From: Actinophytocola sp.
GTDB taxonomy: Bacteria > Actinomycetota > Actinomycetes > Mycobacteriales > Pseudonocardiaceae
Length of the DNA stretch: 64,000 bases
Direction: 5' to 3'
Assembly (NCBI RefSeq): GCF_009379765.1
Contig: NZ_WHTD01000006.1
Location: 1-64,000 of the forward strand
The translations under genes and the position numbers were made by a program. Of this stretch, positions 19,212 through 27,314 are shown piece after piece (within the stretch, counting starts at the first letter, position 1; the number at the start of each line of letters is the position of its first letter). The notes under the pieces are model-generated. The model had not been told where the DNA came from. It saw only the letters and a program-made list of their open reading frames with translations, and searched no databases.

Positions 19212-19221
19212 CGGGCGCGGC

Positions 19222-19848
19222 TCAGCCGACCCGGTCCCGCCGCCGGTCCGCCGCGGCGTCGATCCGGTGCCGGATCGGGGCGAGCGCCTCGGTGAGTGTG
19301 CCCGCGCGCAGCGTGCCAGGCTCGGTGGTGTCGAGCAGGTCGACGGTCTCCGGCTCCCGGAACCTGGCGCGCGCGATCATGGGCGCGGACGGGCCGACGT
19401 AGGCGCGGATCCCGGTCAGGAACAGCAGGTTGGCCACGACCAGCCACCGGTGGTCCACGTCGTCCGGATCGGCTCCGCCCTCCGGGTCCGACGGGTCGGG
19501 TGCCACGAACCGGACCGTGCCCACCCCGGTGAACGCGCACGCCGCCGCGCACATCGGGCACGGCCGGTGGGAGGTCCACAACGCCATCGCCGACAGGTCC
19601 CTGGCGGTGCTCACCCCAGCCAGCGCGACCAGTTCCGCATGGCCGAGCGGGGTGCCCTGGAGCGGGTCGTCGCCGCCGGGCGGGTCGTAGCAGCGGTTGC
19701 GGCCCTCCGCGACGATCTCGCCGGCGCCGTCCAGCAGGACCGCGCCGACCGGCAGGCCGCCGGCGAGCAGCGTCTGGTGGGCGAGTTCCAGGCTGCGGCG
19801 GACCCCGAGATCCACCGCTCGCCACTCGGCCGCCGGTTCGGACGTCAC
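19222..19848 (-). CDS. Zinc-dependent nucleoside/cytidine-type deaminase
   Basis: The 208-residue protein has the deaminase zinc site: HAE in LGHAELVAL and PCPMCAAAC, with a preceding ARRSLELAHQTLLAGGLPVGAVLLDG core. It belongs to the CMP/dCMP/guanine deaminase superfamily. The substrate is not evident, and the C-terminal half (residues about 120-208) is longer than in tRNA or cytosine deaminases. GTG 19848 is the only reasonable start. It converges on pafA and has no obvious partner. Confidence 0.82.
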   Translation of the reverse strand: MTSEPAAEWRAVDLGVRRSLELAHQTLLAGGLPVGAVLLDGAGEIVAEGRNRCYDPPGGDDPLQGTPLGHAELVALAGVSTARDLSAMALWTSHRPCPMCAAACAFTGVGTVRFVAPDPSDPEGGADPDDVDHRWLVVANLLFLTGIRAYVGPSAPMIARARFREPETVDLLDTTEPGTLRAGTLTEALAPIRHRIDAAADRRRDRVG

Positions 19849-19877
19849 GGTGCCATCCTGGCACGACCCGACGCGGC

Positions 19878-19908
19878 GACGGGCTCGTCCGCTCCGGACG
19901 AGCCCGTC
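19878..19908 (-). terminator. Hairpin terminator after the MMPL gene
   Basis: A perfect 13-base-pair inverted repeat (GACGGGCTCGTCC, loop gctcc, GGACGAGCCCGTC) lies 13 bases beyond the stop of the MMPL transporter gene, and 30 bases before the start of the deaminase gene. It would end MMPL transcription before it reads into the deaminase gene. Confidence 0.75.
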
Positions 19909-19920
19909 ACCGCCAGGTGG

Positions 19921-22110
19921 CTACACCTTGGCGAGTACCCGAGCATGCTCCGTCGGGGGCTCGGACGGACCCTCGGAAAGACCGACCCGCCCGTGCACCC
20001 GCCGCAACCAGCGCGGTGCCCACCAGGCCGCGCGTCCCAGCACCCGCATCCCCACCGGCACCAGCACCCCACGGATCAGCGTGGCGTCGATCAGGATCGC
20101 GAGCCCCGAGCCGATCCCGAACATCTGGATGAACGAGACCCCGCTGGTCCCGAAGGCCAGCAGCGACACGGCGAGCAGCACGGCGGCCATGGTGATCAAG
20201 CGGCCGGTGCGGGACAGCCCGTGCGTGACGGCGTCGGTGGACGAGTGACCGAGGGAGTGCATCTCCTTGATCCGCGACATGACGAACACCTCGTAGTCCA
20301 TCGACAGCCCGAACACGATGCAGAACAGCAGCACCAGCATGCTCGTGTCGAGCGGTAGCGGCGTGAAGCCCAGCCACGAGGACAGCCAGCCCTCCTGGAA
20401 GATCATCACCATCGCGCCGAGCGTCGCCGACAGGCCGAGCACGTTGAACAGCAGCGCCCGCAGCGGCTGGAGCACGCTCCCGGTGAAGAGGAACAGCAGC
20501 AGGAACGTGCTGATCGCGATCAGCCCCGCGGCCAGCGGCAGCCGGTCGCCGATGGCGGACTTGCTGTCCACCAGCCGCGCCGCCGCGCCGCCGACCAGCA
20601 CGTCCATCCCGCCGGTCGGCACCGCGCGGACCTCTCCGACGAGGTCCTGGCCGGCCGCCGAGTGGGCGTCGTGGTCGGTGAGCAGGGTGAGCCGCTGCAC
20701 GCCCGAGTCCGCGGCCATCGACGGGTCGACCCCGCCGACCGCGCGGCCGTCGGCGAACGTGCCGGCGCTCGTCGTCACCGACTCGACGCCCGGGACCCGC
20801 GACAGCGTCATCGCGTAGTCGCTCACCTGCGCGCCGGAGGCCGGCTCGCGGGTGACCAGCTGCACGGCCTTGCTGTCGTCGGTCGGGAAGTTCGCTCGCA
20901 GCACGTCGCCGACCACCCGGGTCTCCGACGCGGTCGTCAGCACCCGGTCGTCCGGCGTGCCGAACTCCACGCGGAGCAGCGGGATCGCGGCGATCACCAG
21001 CAGGATCACCACCGGCGCGCCGGCGAGCACCGGCCGCCGCATGGCCACCCGGGCGATCTTCGCCCACATCGCGGACACCGAGCTCGGCGTCTTCTTCACC
21101 CACGGCAGCCGCAGCGAGTTGACCTTCGGCCCGAGCACCGCGAGCAGTGCCGGCAGCACCAGGATCGCGCTGAGCATCGCGATGATCACGACGCCGACAC
21201 CGGCGTAGGCGAACGACCGAAGGAAGTACAGCGGGAACATCAGCAGCGCGGAGAGCGCGACGGCGACGGTCAGCGCGCTGAACATGATCGTCCGGCCGGC
21301 CGTCTCGACCGTGCGGACGATCGCGTCCGGCGTGTCGCGCCCGGCCGCCAGCTCCTCGCGGAACCGGGACACCATCAGCAGCGCGTAGTCGATCGCGAGG
21401 CCCAGGCCCAACGCGGTGGTCAGGTTGATCGCGAACACCGACACGTCGGTCATCGAGCCGAGGATCGACAGCAGCGCGAACGTGCCGAGCACGGCGATCG
21501 CACCGATAGCGAGCGGCAGGAGTGCCGCGATCACGCTGCCGAACACGACCACGAGCAGCACCAGGATGATCGGCACCGCGATCGACTCGGCGAGCGCGAG
21601 GTCGCTGCCGACCTGGTCGCCGATGTCGGTGCCGACCGCGTCCGGCCCGCCGATGGACACGGCGAGTGGCCCGCTGGTGGTGTCGTAGGCGTCGCGCAGG
21701 TCCTCGACGTCGCCGTCGTCGGTGAGCTTGGCGACCGCGATCGCGTGCTTGCCGTCCGCGGACCTCATCGGCGGCGCGTCGGTCGTGAAGTAGGAGGTGA
21801 GGTCGACGACGGTGCCGTCGGCCAGCAGGCGCTCGGTCAGCGCGTCGGCCGCGGTGCGCACGGCCGGGTCGTCGACGGTGCCTTCGTTCGCGGTCATCAG
21901 GAAGACCACGTCGTTCTCGCCGCCGAACTGCGCGTTGATCAGTTCTTGAGCCTGGCTGGACTCGGCGGCCGGGTCCTCGAACCCGCCGTCCGTCTCGAGC
22001 TTGCCGAACGCGGTGAACCCCAGTGCGCCGGCCCCGAGCATGACCAGGACGGTGACCACGAGTACCGCGCGAGCGTGGGTGGCGGTGAACCGGCCGATTC
22101 GACCGAACAT
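19921..22110 (-). CDS. MMPL family RND exporter
   Basis: The 729-residue protein has the RND layout of actinobacterial MMPL transporters: one N-terminal helix, a large exported loop (about residues 45-190), a block of five to six helices, a second exported loop and a final helix block. It contains ALGLGLAIDYALLMVSRFREEL and GLSMDYEVFVMSRIKE, the paired Asp-Tyr segments expected for proton coupling. Such proteins export lipids or drugs. GGGGAG lies eight bases before ATG 22110. The divergent TetR gene probably controls it. Confidence 0.9.
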   Translation of the reverse strand: MFGRIGRFTATHARAVLVVTVLVMLGAGALGFTAFGKLETDGGFEDPAAESSQAQELINAQFGGENDVVFLMTANEGTVDDPAVRTAADALTERLLADGTVVDLTSYFTTDAPPMRSADGKHAIAVAKLTDDGDVEDLRDAYDTTSGPLAVSIGGPDAVGTDIGDQVGSDLALAESIAVPIILVLLVVVFGSVIAALLPLAIGAIAVLGTFALLSILGSMTDVSVFAINLTTALGLGLAIDYALLMVSRFREELAAGRDTPDAIVRTVETAGRTIMFSALTVAVALSALLMFPLYFLRSFAYAGVGVVIIAMLSAILVLPALLAVLGPKVNSLRLPWVKKTPSSVSAMWAKIARVAMRRPVLAGAPVVILLVIAAIPLLRVEFGTPDDRVLTTASETRVVGDVLRANFPTDDSKAVQLVTREPASGAQVSDYAMTLSRVPGVESVTTSAGTFADGRAVGGVDPSMAADSGVQRLTLLTDHDAHSAAGQDLVGEVRAVPTGGMDVLVGGAAARLVDSKSAIGDRLPLAAGLIAISTFLLLFLFTGSVLQPLRALLFNVLGLSATLGAMVMIFQEGWLSSWLGFTPLPLDTSMLVLLFCIVFGLSMDYEVFVMSRIKEMHSLGHSSTDAVTHGLSRTGRLITMAAVLLAVSLLAFGTSGVSFIQMFGIGSGLAILIDATLIRGVLVPVGMRVLGRAAWWAPRWLRRVHGRVGLSEGPSEPPTEHARVLAKV

Positions 22111-22175
22111 GACGTGCTCCCCTTGCCTCGCTGAATGTGTACATCCGTAAACTTGTCGCCTGTTAACTTGCCATC

Positions 22176-22197
22176 GATGTTTGCTGGTGTCAACATC
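22176..22197. promoter_or_regulatory. Candidate TetR operator in the MMPL-tetR gap
   Basis: The inverted repeat GATGTT-N10-AACATC lies six bases before the proposed tetR start and 66 bases from the MMPL start. The 93-base divergent gap is noticeably AT-richer than its surroundings. Location and symmetry suggest an operator, but with six-base arms it could be chance. Confidence 0.4.
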
Positions 22198-22203
22198 AAT
22201 GGC

Positions 22204-22893
22204 ATGGTTTTCTCAGGTTCACCGAAGCGCGCCTACCACCACGGCGACCTGCGCAACGCGCTGATCGCGGCCGCGGCCGAGCTCGCGGCGCAGGGTGGGC
22301 CGGGCTCGGTGACCATCCGGGCGGCGGCCCGCCTGGTGGGGGTCACGCCGACCGCGGCCTACCGGCATTTCGCAGGTCAGGAGGAACTTCTCGGCGCCGC
22401 GAAGGACGCCGCGCTGCACGAGCTGACCGAGGCGATGCACAAGGAGCTGGCGTCCCGGCCGCAGTCCGAGGACCCGGTCCGCTACGCGCTGGGCAGCCTC
22501 GCCGCGCTCGGCCGCGGCTACATCGCGTTCGCCCAGGCCCAGCCGGGCATGTTCCGCACGGTCTTCGCGTGGGAGGGGCCGCTCGCCGGCGAACCGGACA
22601 CGGGCCGGCGCGAGACGAGCGACCCGTTCCGCCTGCTGCTCGACTCCCTCGACGAGCTGGTCGCGGTCGGCTACCTGAGCCTGGAGCGCCGCCCGCTGGC
22701 CGAGGTGGCCGCGTGGGCGATGGTCCACGGCCTGTCCGTCCTGCTCGACGGCCCGCTGCGCGACCTGCCGGCCGCCATCCGGGAGGAGGCGATCGTGAAG
22801 GCGATGCTGATCCTCGCGCACGGCCTGTCCGGCAGCGGCCTCACCCCGGCGCAGGAGGCCCTGCTGATCGACGAGATGAAGACCGTCGTCTAA
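22204..22893 (+). CDS. TetR family transcriptional regulator
   Basis: The 229-residue protein has an N-terminal TetR DNA-binding domain (YHHGDLRNALIAAAAELAAQGG, then VTIRAAARLVGVTPTAAYRHFAGQEELL) and a C-terminal ligand domain of the TetR_C/WHG type. It is divergent from the MMPL exporter gene, so it is most likely its repressor. ATG 22204 gives the usual few residues before YHHGDLRN; the track's 22135 start would place the candidate operator inside the gene. The ligand is unknown. Confidence 0.88.
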   Translation: MVFSGSPKRAYHHGDLRNALIAAAAELAAQGGPGSVTIRAAARLVGVTPTAAYRHFAGQEELLGAAKDAALHELTEAMHKELASRPQSEDPVRYALGSLAALGRGYIAFAQAQPGMFRTVFAWEGPLAGEPDTGRRETSDPFRLLLDSLDELVAVGYLSLERRPLAEVAAWAMVHGLSVLLDGPLRDLPAAIREEAIVKAMLILAHGLSGSGLTPAQEALLIDEMKTVV

Positions 22894-22898
22894 CGGGC

Positions 22899-23621
22899 CT
22901 AGCTCGCGGCCGCCTCGCGGGAGTGCAGGTCGCGCACCGTGGGGGAGGTCGTGACCCGCCGCGGGTCGGGGTGCGTGCCGAGCACCCGGTCCGCGGTGCC
23001 GGCGCTGGTGACGGTGAACCAGTAGTGCTCGTTCTTGTAGTGGTGCAGCCGGTGGTTGCGCCAGATCGCCCGGTACACCTTGGTGCGCGGCCGGTAGTCG
23101 CTGTGGATGAGGTAGTGGGTCCACTCGTAGCCGAGCCCGAGCACGCCGACCACGGTGAGGAACGTCAGCCCGACGCCGGCCCGGGGGAACGCGAGCAGCC
23201 CGATCGCGGTGACCGCGGGCAACAGCCACACCAGCACCTGCCACGGGATGAACACCAGCGGCGCGTCGCGCGGGTCGGCGTGGTGCGCGCGGTGCTTGCG
23301 GGACAGCAGCGGGTCGATGGTGAGCCTGCCGAGCCGGCGCGGGCGCCAGTGCAGCACGCACACGTGCACGACCCATTCGAAGAACGGGAAGACGGCGACC
23401 ATGATCACCGGGGTCAGCGCGTCGCCGACCCGCCAGTCGCCCACGACGACCCTGGCCGCGGCGGCGGCGACCAGGAGCGTGCCGACCAGCCACGGCGACG
23501 GGTGCCGCCAGAACGCGGCCGCGGAGTCGCGCAGGCCGATCGAGCGGCGGCGGGAGCCGGTGATGGCGGCCTCGTCGGCGCGCACCCGCGCCCGGGCCCT
23601 GGCGCCGGCCTCGTCAGTCAT
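22899..23621 (-). CDS. Fatty acid hydroxylase/sterol desaturase family protein
   Basis: The 240-residue integral membrane protein has the di-iron histidine clusters of the family: HVCVLH, HRAHH, HYLIH and [10 protein letters not shown]. Four hydrophobic stretches surround them. Members hydroxylate or desaturate lipids, carotenoids or sterols; the substrate here is unknown. The ATG overlaps the end of the GntR gene by eight bases, so the two form an operon under the GntR promoter. The C-terminus is short and polar. Confidence 0.86.
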   Translation of the reverse strand: MTDEAGARARARVRADEAAITGSRRRSIGLRDSAAAFWRHPSPWLVGTLLVAAAAARVVVGDWRVGDALTPVIMVAVFPFFEWVVHVCVLHWRPRRLGRLTIDPLLSRKHRAHHADPRDAPLVFIPWQVLVWLLPAVTAIGLLAFPRAGVGLTFLTVVGVLGLGYEWTHYLIHSDYRPRTKVYRAIWRNHRLHHYKNEHYWFTVTSAGTADRVLGTHPDPRRVTTSPTVRDLHSREAAAS

Positions 23622-24342
23622 CGGGTTGCTCCTCCAGCGTCCGGATCACCGTCAGCAGGCTCTCGGTGGCGGGGCCGAGCAGGTCCTCTGCGATGCGGCG
23701 GGCCTCGGTGGCGTCGCCGGCGACGACGGCGTCGGTCAGTGCGCGGTAGGCCTCGATGCGGCCGACCTCGGCGTCCATCACCGTGGCCAGCGCCGCGAGG
23801 GCGGGTTCGTAGGCGGCCCGCAGGTTGTTGAACATCAGCCGGAACGCGATCGAGTCGGCGCCGTCGACGACGTGGTCCCAGAACACGAGCGCGTGCCGCT
23901 GCCGCTCGACTGCGTCGTCGGACGCCTCCAGCGCGGCGACCGTGTCGTGCAGCGGGGTGCCGAGCCGGGCACCGGCCCGCTCGGCGGCGAGCTCGGCGAC
24001 CTTGGGCCCGATGTGCAGCCGGGCCTCCAGCACGCTGCGCGCCACCGAGAGGTCGAGCTCGCCGCGCGGCGCCAGCAGCTGGGGAAGCAGGTCGAGGCCC
24101 GCGTGCCGCCGGTAGTCCCGGACCGTCGTGGTGTCGCCCTGGCGAACCTCGACGAGCCCGGCGGCGGCGACCCGCTGCAGCGCCTCGCGCACCGCGGGCC
24201 GGGAGACGCCGAGCAGCTCGGCCAGCCTGCGCTCGCTCGGGAGCGCGTCGCCCGGCGCGAACTCGCCGGTCACGACGTCGGCGAGGATCTGCTCGAACAC
24301 GGCGTCGGGAACCGACCGCCGGGCGACGGGTTGCAATGCCAT
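23614..24342 (-). CDS. GntR/FadR family transcriptional regulator
   Basis: The 242-residue protein has a GntR winged helix ([34 protein letters not shown]) and an all-helical FCD ligand domain with the Asp/His residues typical of metal-binding FadR-type regulators ([35 protein letters not shown]). ATG 24342 begins [10 protein letters not shown]; a CATGGT box six bases upstream suggests a leaderless transcript. A consensus FadR-type operator lies 38 bases upstream, so autoregulation and control of the overlapping hydroxylase gene are likely. Confidence 0.9.
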   Translation of the reverse strand: MALQPVARRSVPDAVFEQILADVVTGEFAPGDALPSERRLAELLGVSRPAVREALQRVAAAGLVEVRQGDTTTVRDYRRHAGLDLLPQLLAPRGELDLSVARSVLEARLHIGPKVAELAAERAGARLGTPLHDTVAALEASDDAVERQRHALVFWDHVVDGADSIAFRLMFNNLRAAYEPALAALATVMDAEVGRIEAYRALTDAVVAGDATEARRIAEDLLGPATESLLTVIRTLEEQPDD

Positions 24343-24379
24343 GCCGACACCATGCTCACCGACAGGCGCGGCGGTCAAG

Positions 24380-24390
24380 TGGTCAGACCA
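24380..24390. promoter_or_regulatory. FadR-type GntR operator TGGTCAGACCA
   Basis: TGGTCAGACCA is a perfect match to the FadR-subfamily operator pattern TNGTnnnACNA and a palindrome around its central base. It lies 38 bases upstream of the gntR start and just upstream of the proposed -10 box. Confidence 0.7.
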
Positions 24391-24613
24391 GTTGTTATTC
24401 GTGGTCGGGATGTCGTGCAGGTGGTGCACCGCGGCTCGCCATGTGCTCGCGCGGCTGATGGACGCGGTCGACCCGGACCTCGTGACCACGGCGCGGGGCA
24501 GCCTCGAGAACACGCCGAGCGGCGGCTGCGCGACGGCGTCCCACGGCTCGCCGCCGCGACCGTGCACCCCCACCCAGCGGGCGCCCACGCCACCACCTGA
24601 TCGGGGAAAAACC

Positions 24614-24634
24614 GTGCGAACGGACCGTTCGCAC
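24614..24634. promoter_or_regulatory. Long palindrome upstream of pafB
   Basis: GTGCGAACGG-A-CCGTTCGCAC is a perfect ten-base inverted repeat around one base, centred 68 bases before the pafB GTG. It contains CGAAC and GTTCG like the LexA box of actinobacteria, but with five bases between them instead of four. It may be an operator of pafBC or a hairpin. Confidence 0.55.
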
Positions 24635-24678
24635 GAATCGCCGGGCGCGTTGGGGGGACCGAGCCGTGCCAGTCGGGC

Positions 24679-24684
24679 TAGAGT
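24679..24684 (+). promoter_or_regulatory. -10 box (TAGAGT) of pafB
   Basis: TAGAGT lies seven bases before GTG 24692, with no ribosome binding site between them, fitting a leaderless pafBC transcript. A clear -35 element is not visible. Confidence 0.5.
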
Positions 24685-24691
24685 TCGAAAC

Positions 24692-25675
24692 GTGTCCATC
24701 GCACGCGCCGAAAGACTCGTCAACCTGGTGCTGTGTCTGCTGTCCACCCGCCAGTACCTGCCCGCCGAACGCATCCGGTCCCTCGTGGCCGGATACTCCG
24801 ACGCGCCCACCGACGAGGCGTTCTTCCGGATGTTCGAGCGGGACAAGACCGAGCTGCGTGACCTGGGCGTGCCGCTCGAGACCGGGCGCACCTCCACCTT
24901 CGACCTCGTCGACGGCTACCGGATCGCCCGCCGCGACTACGAGCTGGGTGACATCGACCTCGAGCCGGACGAGGCCGCCGCGGTGGCGCTCGCGGTCCGG
25001 CTGTGGGACTCCCCGGAGCTCACCGGCGCCGCGGCCGGCGCGCTGCTCAAGCTGCGCGCCGCGGGGGTGGACGTCGACCAGGGCGTGCCGTCCGTGGTCG
25101 AGCCCAAGGTGCGCACCACCGAGCCCGCGTTCGGGCCGCTGCTCGCCGCGGTCCAGGCCGGCCGGACGGTCGCCTTCGACTACCGCAGGCCCAACCCCAC
25201 CGAGCTGCGCCGCCGCACGCTCGAGCCGTGGGGCGTGGTGTCCTGGCGCGGCCGCTGGTACGTCGTCGGCCACGACCGCGACCGGGAGGCGCCGCGCTGC
25301 TTCCGGCTGTCCCGCATCGTGGGCGAGGTCGAGGCGTTCGGCCGCACGGGTGCGGTCAGCCGGCCGGCCGATGTCGACCTGCTGCAGTTCGTCGCCAAGA
25401 GCAGCGGCGAGCCCGCGGACACGTCGATCGTGCGGCTGTGGCTGGCCAGGAACCGCGCGGCCGGGCTGCGCCGCCGCGCCACCGTGGTCGGCGAGCGCAC
25501 CATCGACGGGGTCGAAGGCGACATCGTCGAGCTGGAGGTCTTCCATACCGACTCGTCGGCCAGCTGGATCGCCGGCTACGGCGAGGACGCCGTCGTGCTC
25601 GAGCCGGACGTGCTGCGCAAGTCGGTGCACGAGCGGCTGCTCGCGGTCGCGGGCGGCCCCGAGAGGATGCCGTGA
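24692..25675 (+). CDS. pafB: WYL-domain regulator PafB
   Basis: PafB and PafC together activate the LexA-independent DNA damage response in mycobacteria. The 327-residue protein has an N-terminal helix-turn-helix ([25 protein letters not shown]), a central WYL domain ([38 protein letters not shown]) and a C-terminal WCX extension. GTG 24692 is chosen because of the TAGAGT box and the usual family start. The stop overlaps the GTG of pafC. The pair is separate rather than fused, as in mycobacteria. Confidence 0.92.
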   Translation: MSIARAERLVNLVLCLLSTRQYLPAERIRSLVAGYSDAPTDEAFFRMFERDKTELRDLGVPLETGRTSTFDLVDGYRIARRDYELGDIDLEPDEAAAVALAVRLWDSPELTGAAAGALLKLRAAGVDVDQGVPSVVEPKVRTTEPAFGPLLAAVQAGRTVAFDYRRPNPTELRRRTLEPWGVVSWRGRWYVVGHDRDREAPRCFRLSRIVGEVEAFGRTGAVSRPADVDLLQFVAKSSGEPADTSIVRLWLARNRAAGLRRRATVVGERTIDGVEGDIVELEVFHTDSSASWIAGYGEDAVVLEPDVLRKSVHERLLAVAGGPERMP

Positions 25676-26646
25676 CTGGATCGCAGGACCGGCTGCCGCG
25701 CCTGCTGGCGCTGGTGCCGTATCTCATCGCCCGGCCGGGCATCCCGGTCGACGAGGCGGCCGCCGACTTCGGCGTCACCGCCAAGCAGCTCCGCAAGGAC
25801 CTGGAGCTGCTGTGGATGTGCGGCCTGCCGGGCTATGGCCCCGGCGACCTCATCGACCTGTCCTTCGAGGGCGACACGATCTCGGTCAACTTCGACGCGG
25901 GCATGAACCGCCCGCTGCGGCTCACCGGCGCCGAGGCCACCGCGCTGCTCGTCGCGTTGCGCACGCTGCTCGAGACGCCCGGGGTGGCCGATGCCGACGC
26001 GGTGCGCCGCGCGGTCGCCAAGATCGAGGCCGCGGCCGGGCAGGCCCAGCCGGTCGGGGTGGCGGTCGGGCTCGGCGTGCGCGAGGGCGAGCGCACGGTC
26101 AAGGTCCGCCAGGTCGTGCAGGGCGCGCTCCAGGATCGACGGGCGCTGCGGATGACCTACTACACGGCGTCGAAGGACCAGATCACCGAGCGCTCGGTCG
26201 ACCCGATGCGGATGCTCATCGTCGAGGGCCGCAGCTACCTGGAGGCCTGGTGCCGGCGCGCGGAGGCCGTCCGGCTGTTCCGCCTCGACCGCATCGACGA
26301 GGTCACCGAGCTGGACGAGCCCTCCGCCCCGCCGCCCTACGCCGAGCGGACGGACACCACCGCGGGCCTGTTCCGCGAGCGACCCGACCAGGCCGTCGCG
26401 CAGCTCGTGCTCGAACCTGACGCGCGCTGGGTGTCCGAGTACTACCCGGTGGAGAAGGTGACCGAGCTCGACGGCGGTCGGCTCCGAATAAGGATGCGTT
26501 ACGCCGACCTGTCGTGGATGGTCCGGCTGCTCCTGGGCCTCGGCGGTGACGTCACCGCCGAGGAACCGGAGGACCTGGCGACGGGCTTGCGTGACCGAGC
26601 AATGCGGGCTCTTTCCCGTGCCGGACAGCTCTCGGTAACCTCGTGA
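25672..26646 (+). CDS. pafC: WYL-domain regulator PafC
   Basis: The 324-residue partner of PafB has the same order: winged helix-turn-helix (LPRLLALVPYLIARPGIPVDEAAADFGVTAKQLRKDLELLWMCG), WYL domain (ALRMTYYTASKDQITERSVDPMRMLIVEGRSYLEAWC) and WCX extension. The GTG start overlaps the TGA of pafB (GTGA), so the two are translationally coupled and probably form the heterodimer. The signal sensed by the WYL domain is thought to be a nucleic acid, but this is not settled. Confidence 0.92.
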   Translation: MTGSQDRLPRLLALVPYLIARPGIPVDEAAADFGVTAKQLRKDLELLWMCGLPGYGPGDLIDLSFEGDTISVNFDAGMNRPLRLTGAEATALLVALRTLLETPGVADADAVRRAVAKIEAAAGQAQPVGVAVGLGVREGERTVKVRQVVQGALQDRRALRMTYYTASKDQITERSVDPMRMLIVEGRSYLEAWCRRAEAVRLFRLDRIDEVTELDEPSAPPPYAERTDTTAGLFRERPDQAVAQLVLEPDARWVSEYYPVEKVTELDGGRLRIRMRYADLSWMVRLLLGLGGDVTAEEPEDLATGLRDRAMRALSRAGQLSVTS

Positions 26647-26722
26647 TCGGATGTTTGCCGGGTGCCGGTCACCGATGCGCCGGACCCACCCCGACCACAC
26701 GACCACTACGGTAGGAAACGTG

Positions 26723-26986
26723 ATGTCGTACCTGCCGACCTGGATCGTGGTCGCCGTGGGGTTGGTGCTGCTCGTCTTGGTGGTCATCCGGGTGCTCCGC
26801 ACCGTGCGCCGGTTCGGCGCCACGGCGGCGGTGGTCAACGCCCGGTTCGCCGACGGGTCCGGCCTGCTCCGAGCGCGTTCCGCTGCCTTGCGGGTTGCGA
26901 TGAAAGAGACCCGCGATCGGGTTAAGCATGCCTCGGCTGACGTACCATCAGGGCGCCGGGGGAGACAGGAGGATGACCGTGGGTAA
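26723..26986 (+). CDS. Small single-pass membrane protein
   Basis: The 87-residue protein has one N-terminal membrane helix (WIVVAVGLVLLVLVVIRVL) and a basic cytoplasmic tail (RTVRRFGATAAVVNARF...). ATG 26723 has AGGAAA about seven bases upstream. Its 3' end overlaps the tatA ribosome binding site and start (stop at 26986), so it is co-transcribed with tatA-tatC. Similar small proteins are found here in related actinomycetes, but I know no function. A link with Tat export is only suggested by position. Confidence 0.65.
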   Translation: MSYLPTWIVVAVGLVLLVLVVIRVLRTVRRFGATAAVVNARFADGSGLLRARSAALRVAMKETRDRVKHASADVPSGRRGRQEDDRG

Positions 26987-27296
26987 CTTGGGTGTACCCG
27001 AGCTCTTGATCATCGCTGGTGTGATCATTCTGCTCTTCGGGGCCAGGAAGCTGCCGGAGATGGCGCGTTCGTTGGGCAAGTCTGCCAAAGCCTTCAAGGA
27101 AGAGACCAAGGGCATGCGGGGCGGCGGCGCCGACGACAACGACGACACCCCGGAGGCACCGCAGGCGCAGCCGGTCGTGCAGCAGCAGCTGCCGCAGGCC
27201 CAGCCGGCGACGCCCGCTCAGGCGCCCGCCCAGAACGCCACCACCAACGGCACGCAGCCGGTCGAACAGGCTCAGCAGAACAAGAACGCAGGCTGA
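26979..27296 (+). CDS. tatA: Twin-arginine translocase subunit TatA
   Basis: TatA forms the pore-forming oligomer of the Tat export system. The 105-residue protein has the short N-terminal membrane helix (VPELLIIAGVIILLFG), the hinge and amphipathic helix (ARKLPEMARSLGKSAKAFKEETKGM), and a Gln/Pro/Ala-rich tail. AGGAGG is six bases before GTG 26979, which gives the usual start MGNLGVPELL; the ATG at 26973 touches the ribosome binding site and is rejected. tatC follows after 18 bases. Confidence 0.93.
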   Translation: MGNLGVPELLIIAGVIILLFGARKLPEMARSLGKSAKAFKEETKGMRGGGADDNDDTPEAPQAQPVVQQQLPQAQPATPAQAPAQNATTNGTQPVEQAQQNKNAG

Positions 27297-27314
27297 GAGA
27301 ACGGATCCTGAACG

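Larger units (their letters stand above)
24391..24691. other. Leader region of pafB with no supported gene
   Basis: The frame of pafB is open leftwards through this 301-base stretch and has GC-rich third positions up to about 24600 (for example [18 protein letters not shown]), but I recognise no family and see no ribosome binding site. It holds the pafB palindrome and -10 box described separately. It may be a decayed gene fragment. Confidence 0.35.

Noticed and set aside
24614-24634. Calling the pafB palindrome a canonical SOS/LexA box
   Set aside because: The actinobacterial box has four bases between CGAAC and GTTCG; here there are five, so it is reported only as LexA-like.
23614-24897. 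427-residue form of the GntR regulator starting at 24897
   Set aside because: The extra 185 N-terminal residues cross the operator, the promoter and the start of pafB, and GntR proteins begin a few residues before the winged helix.
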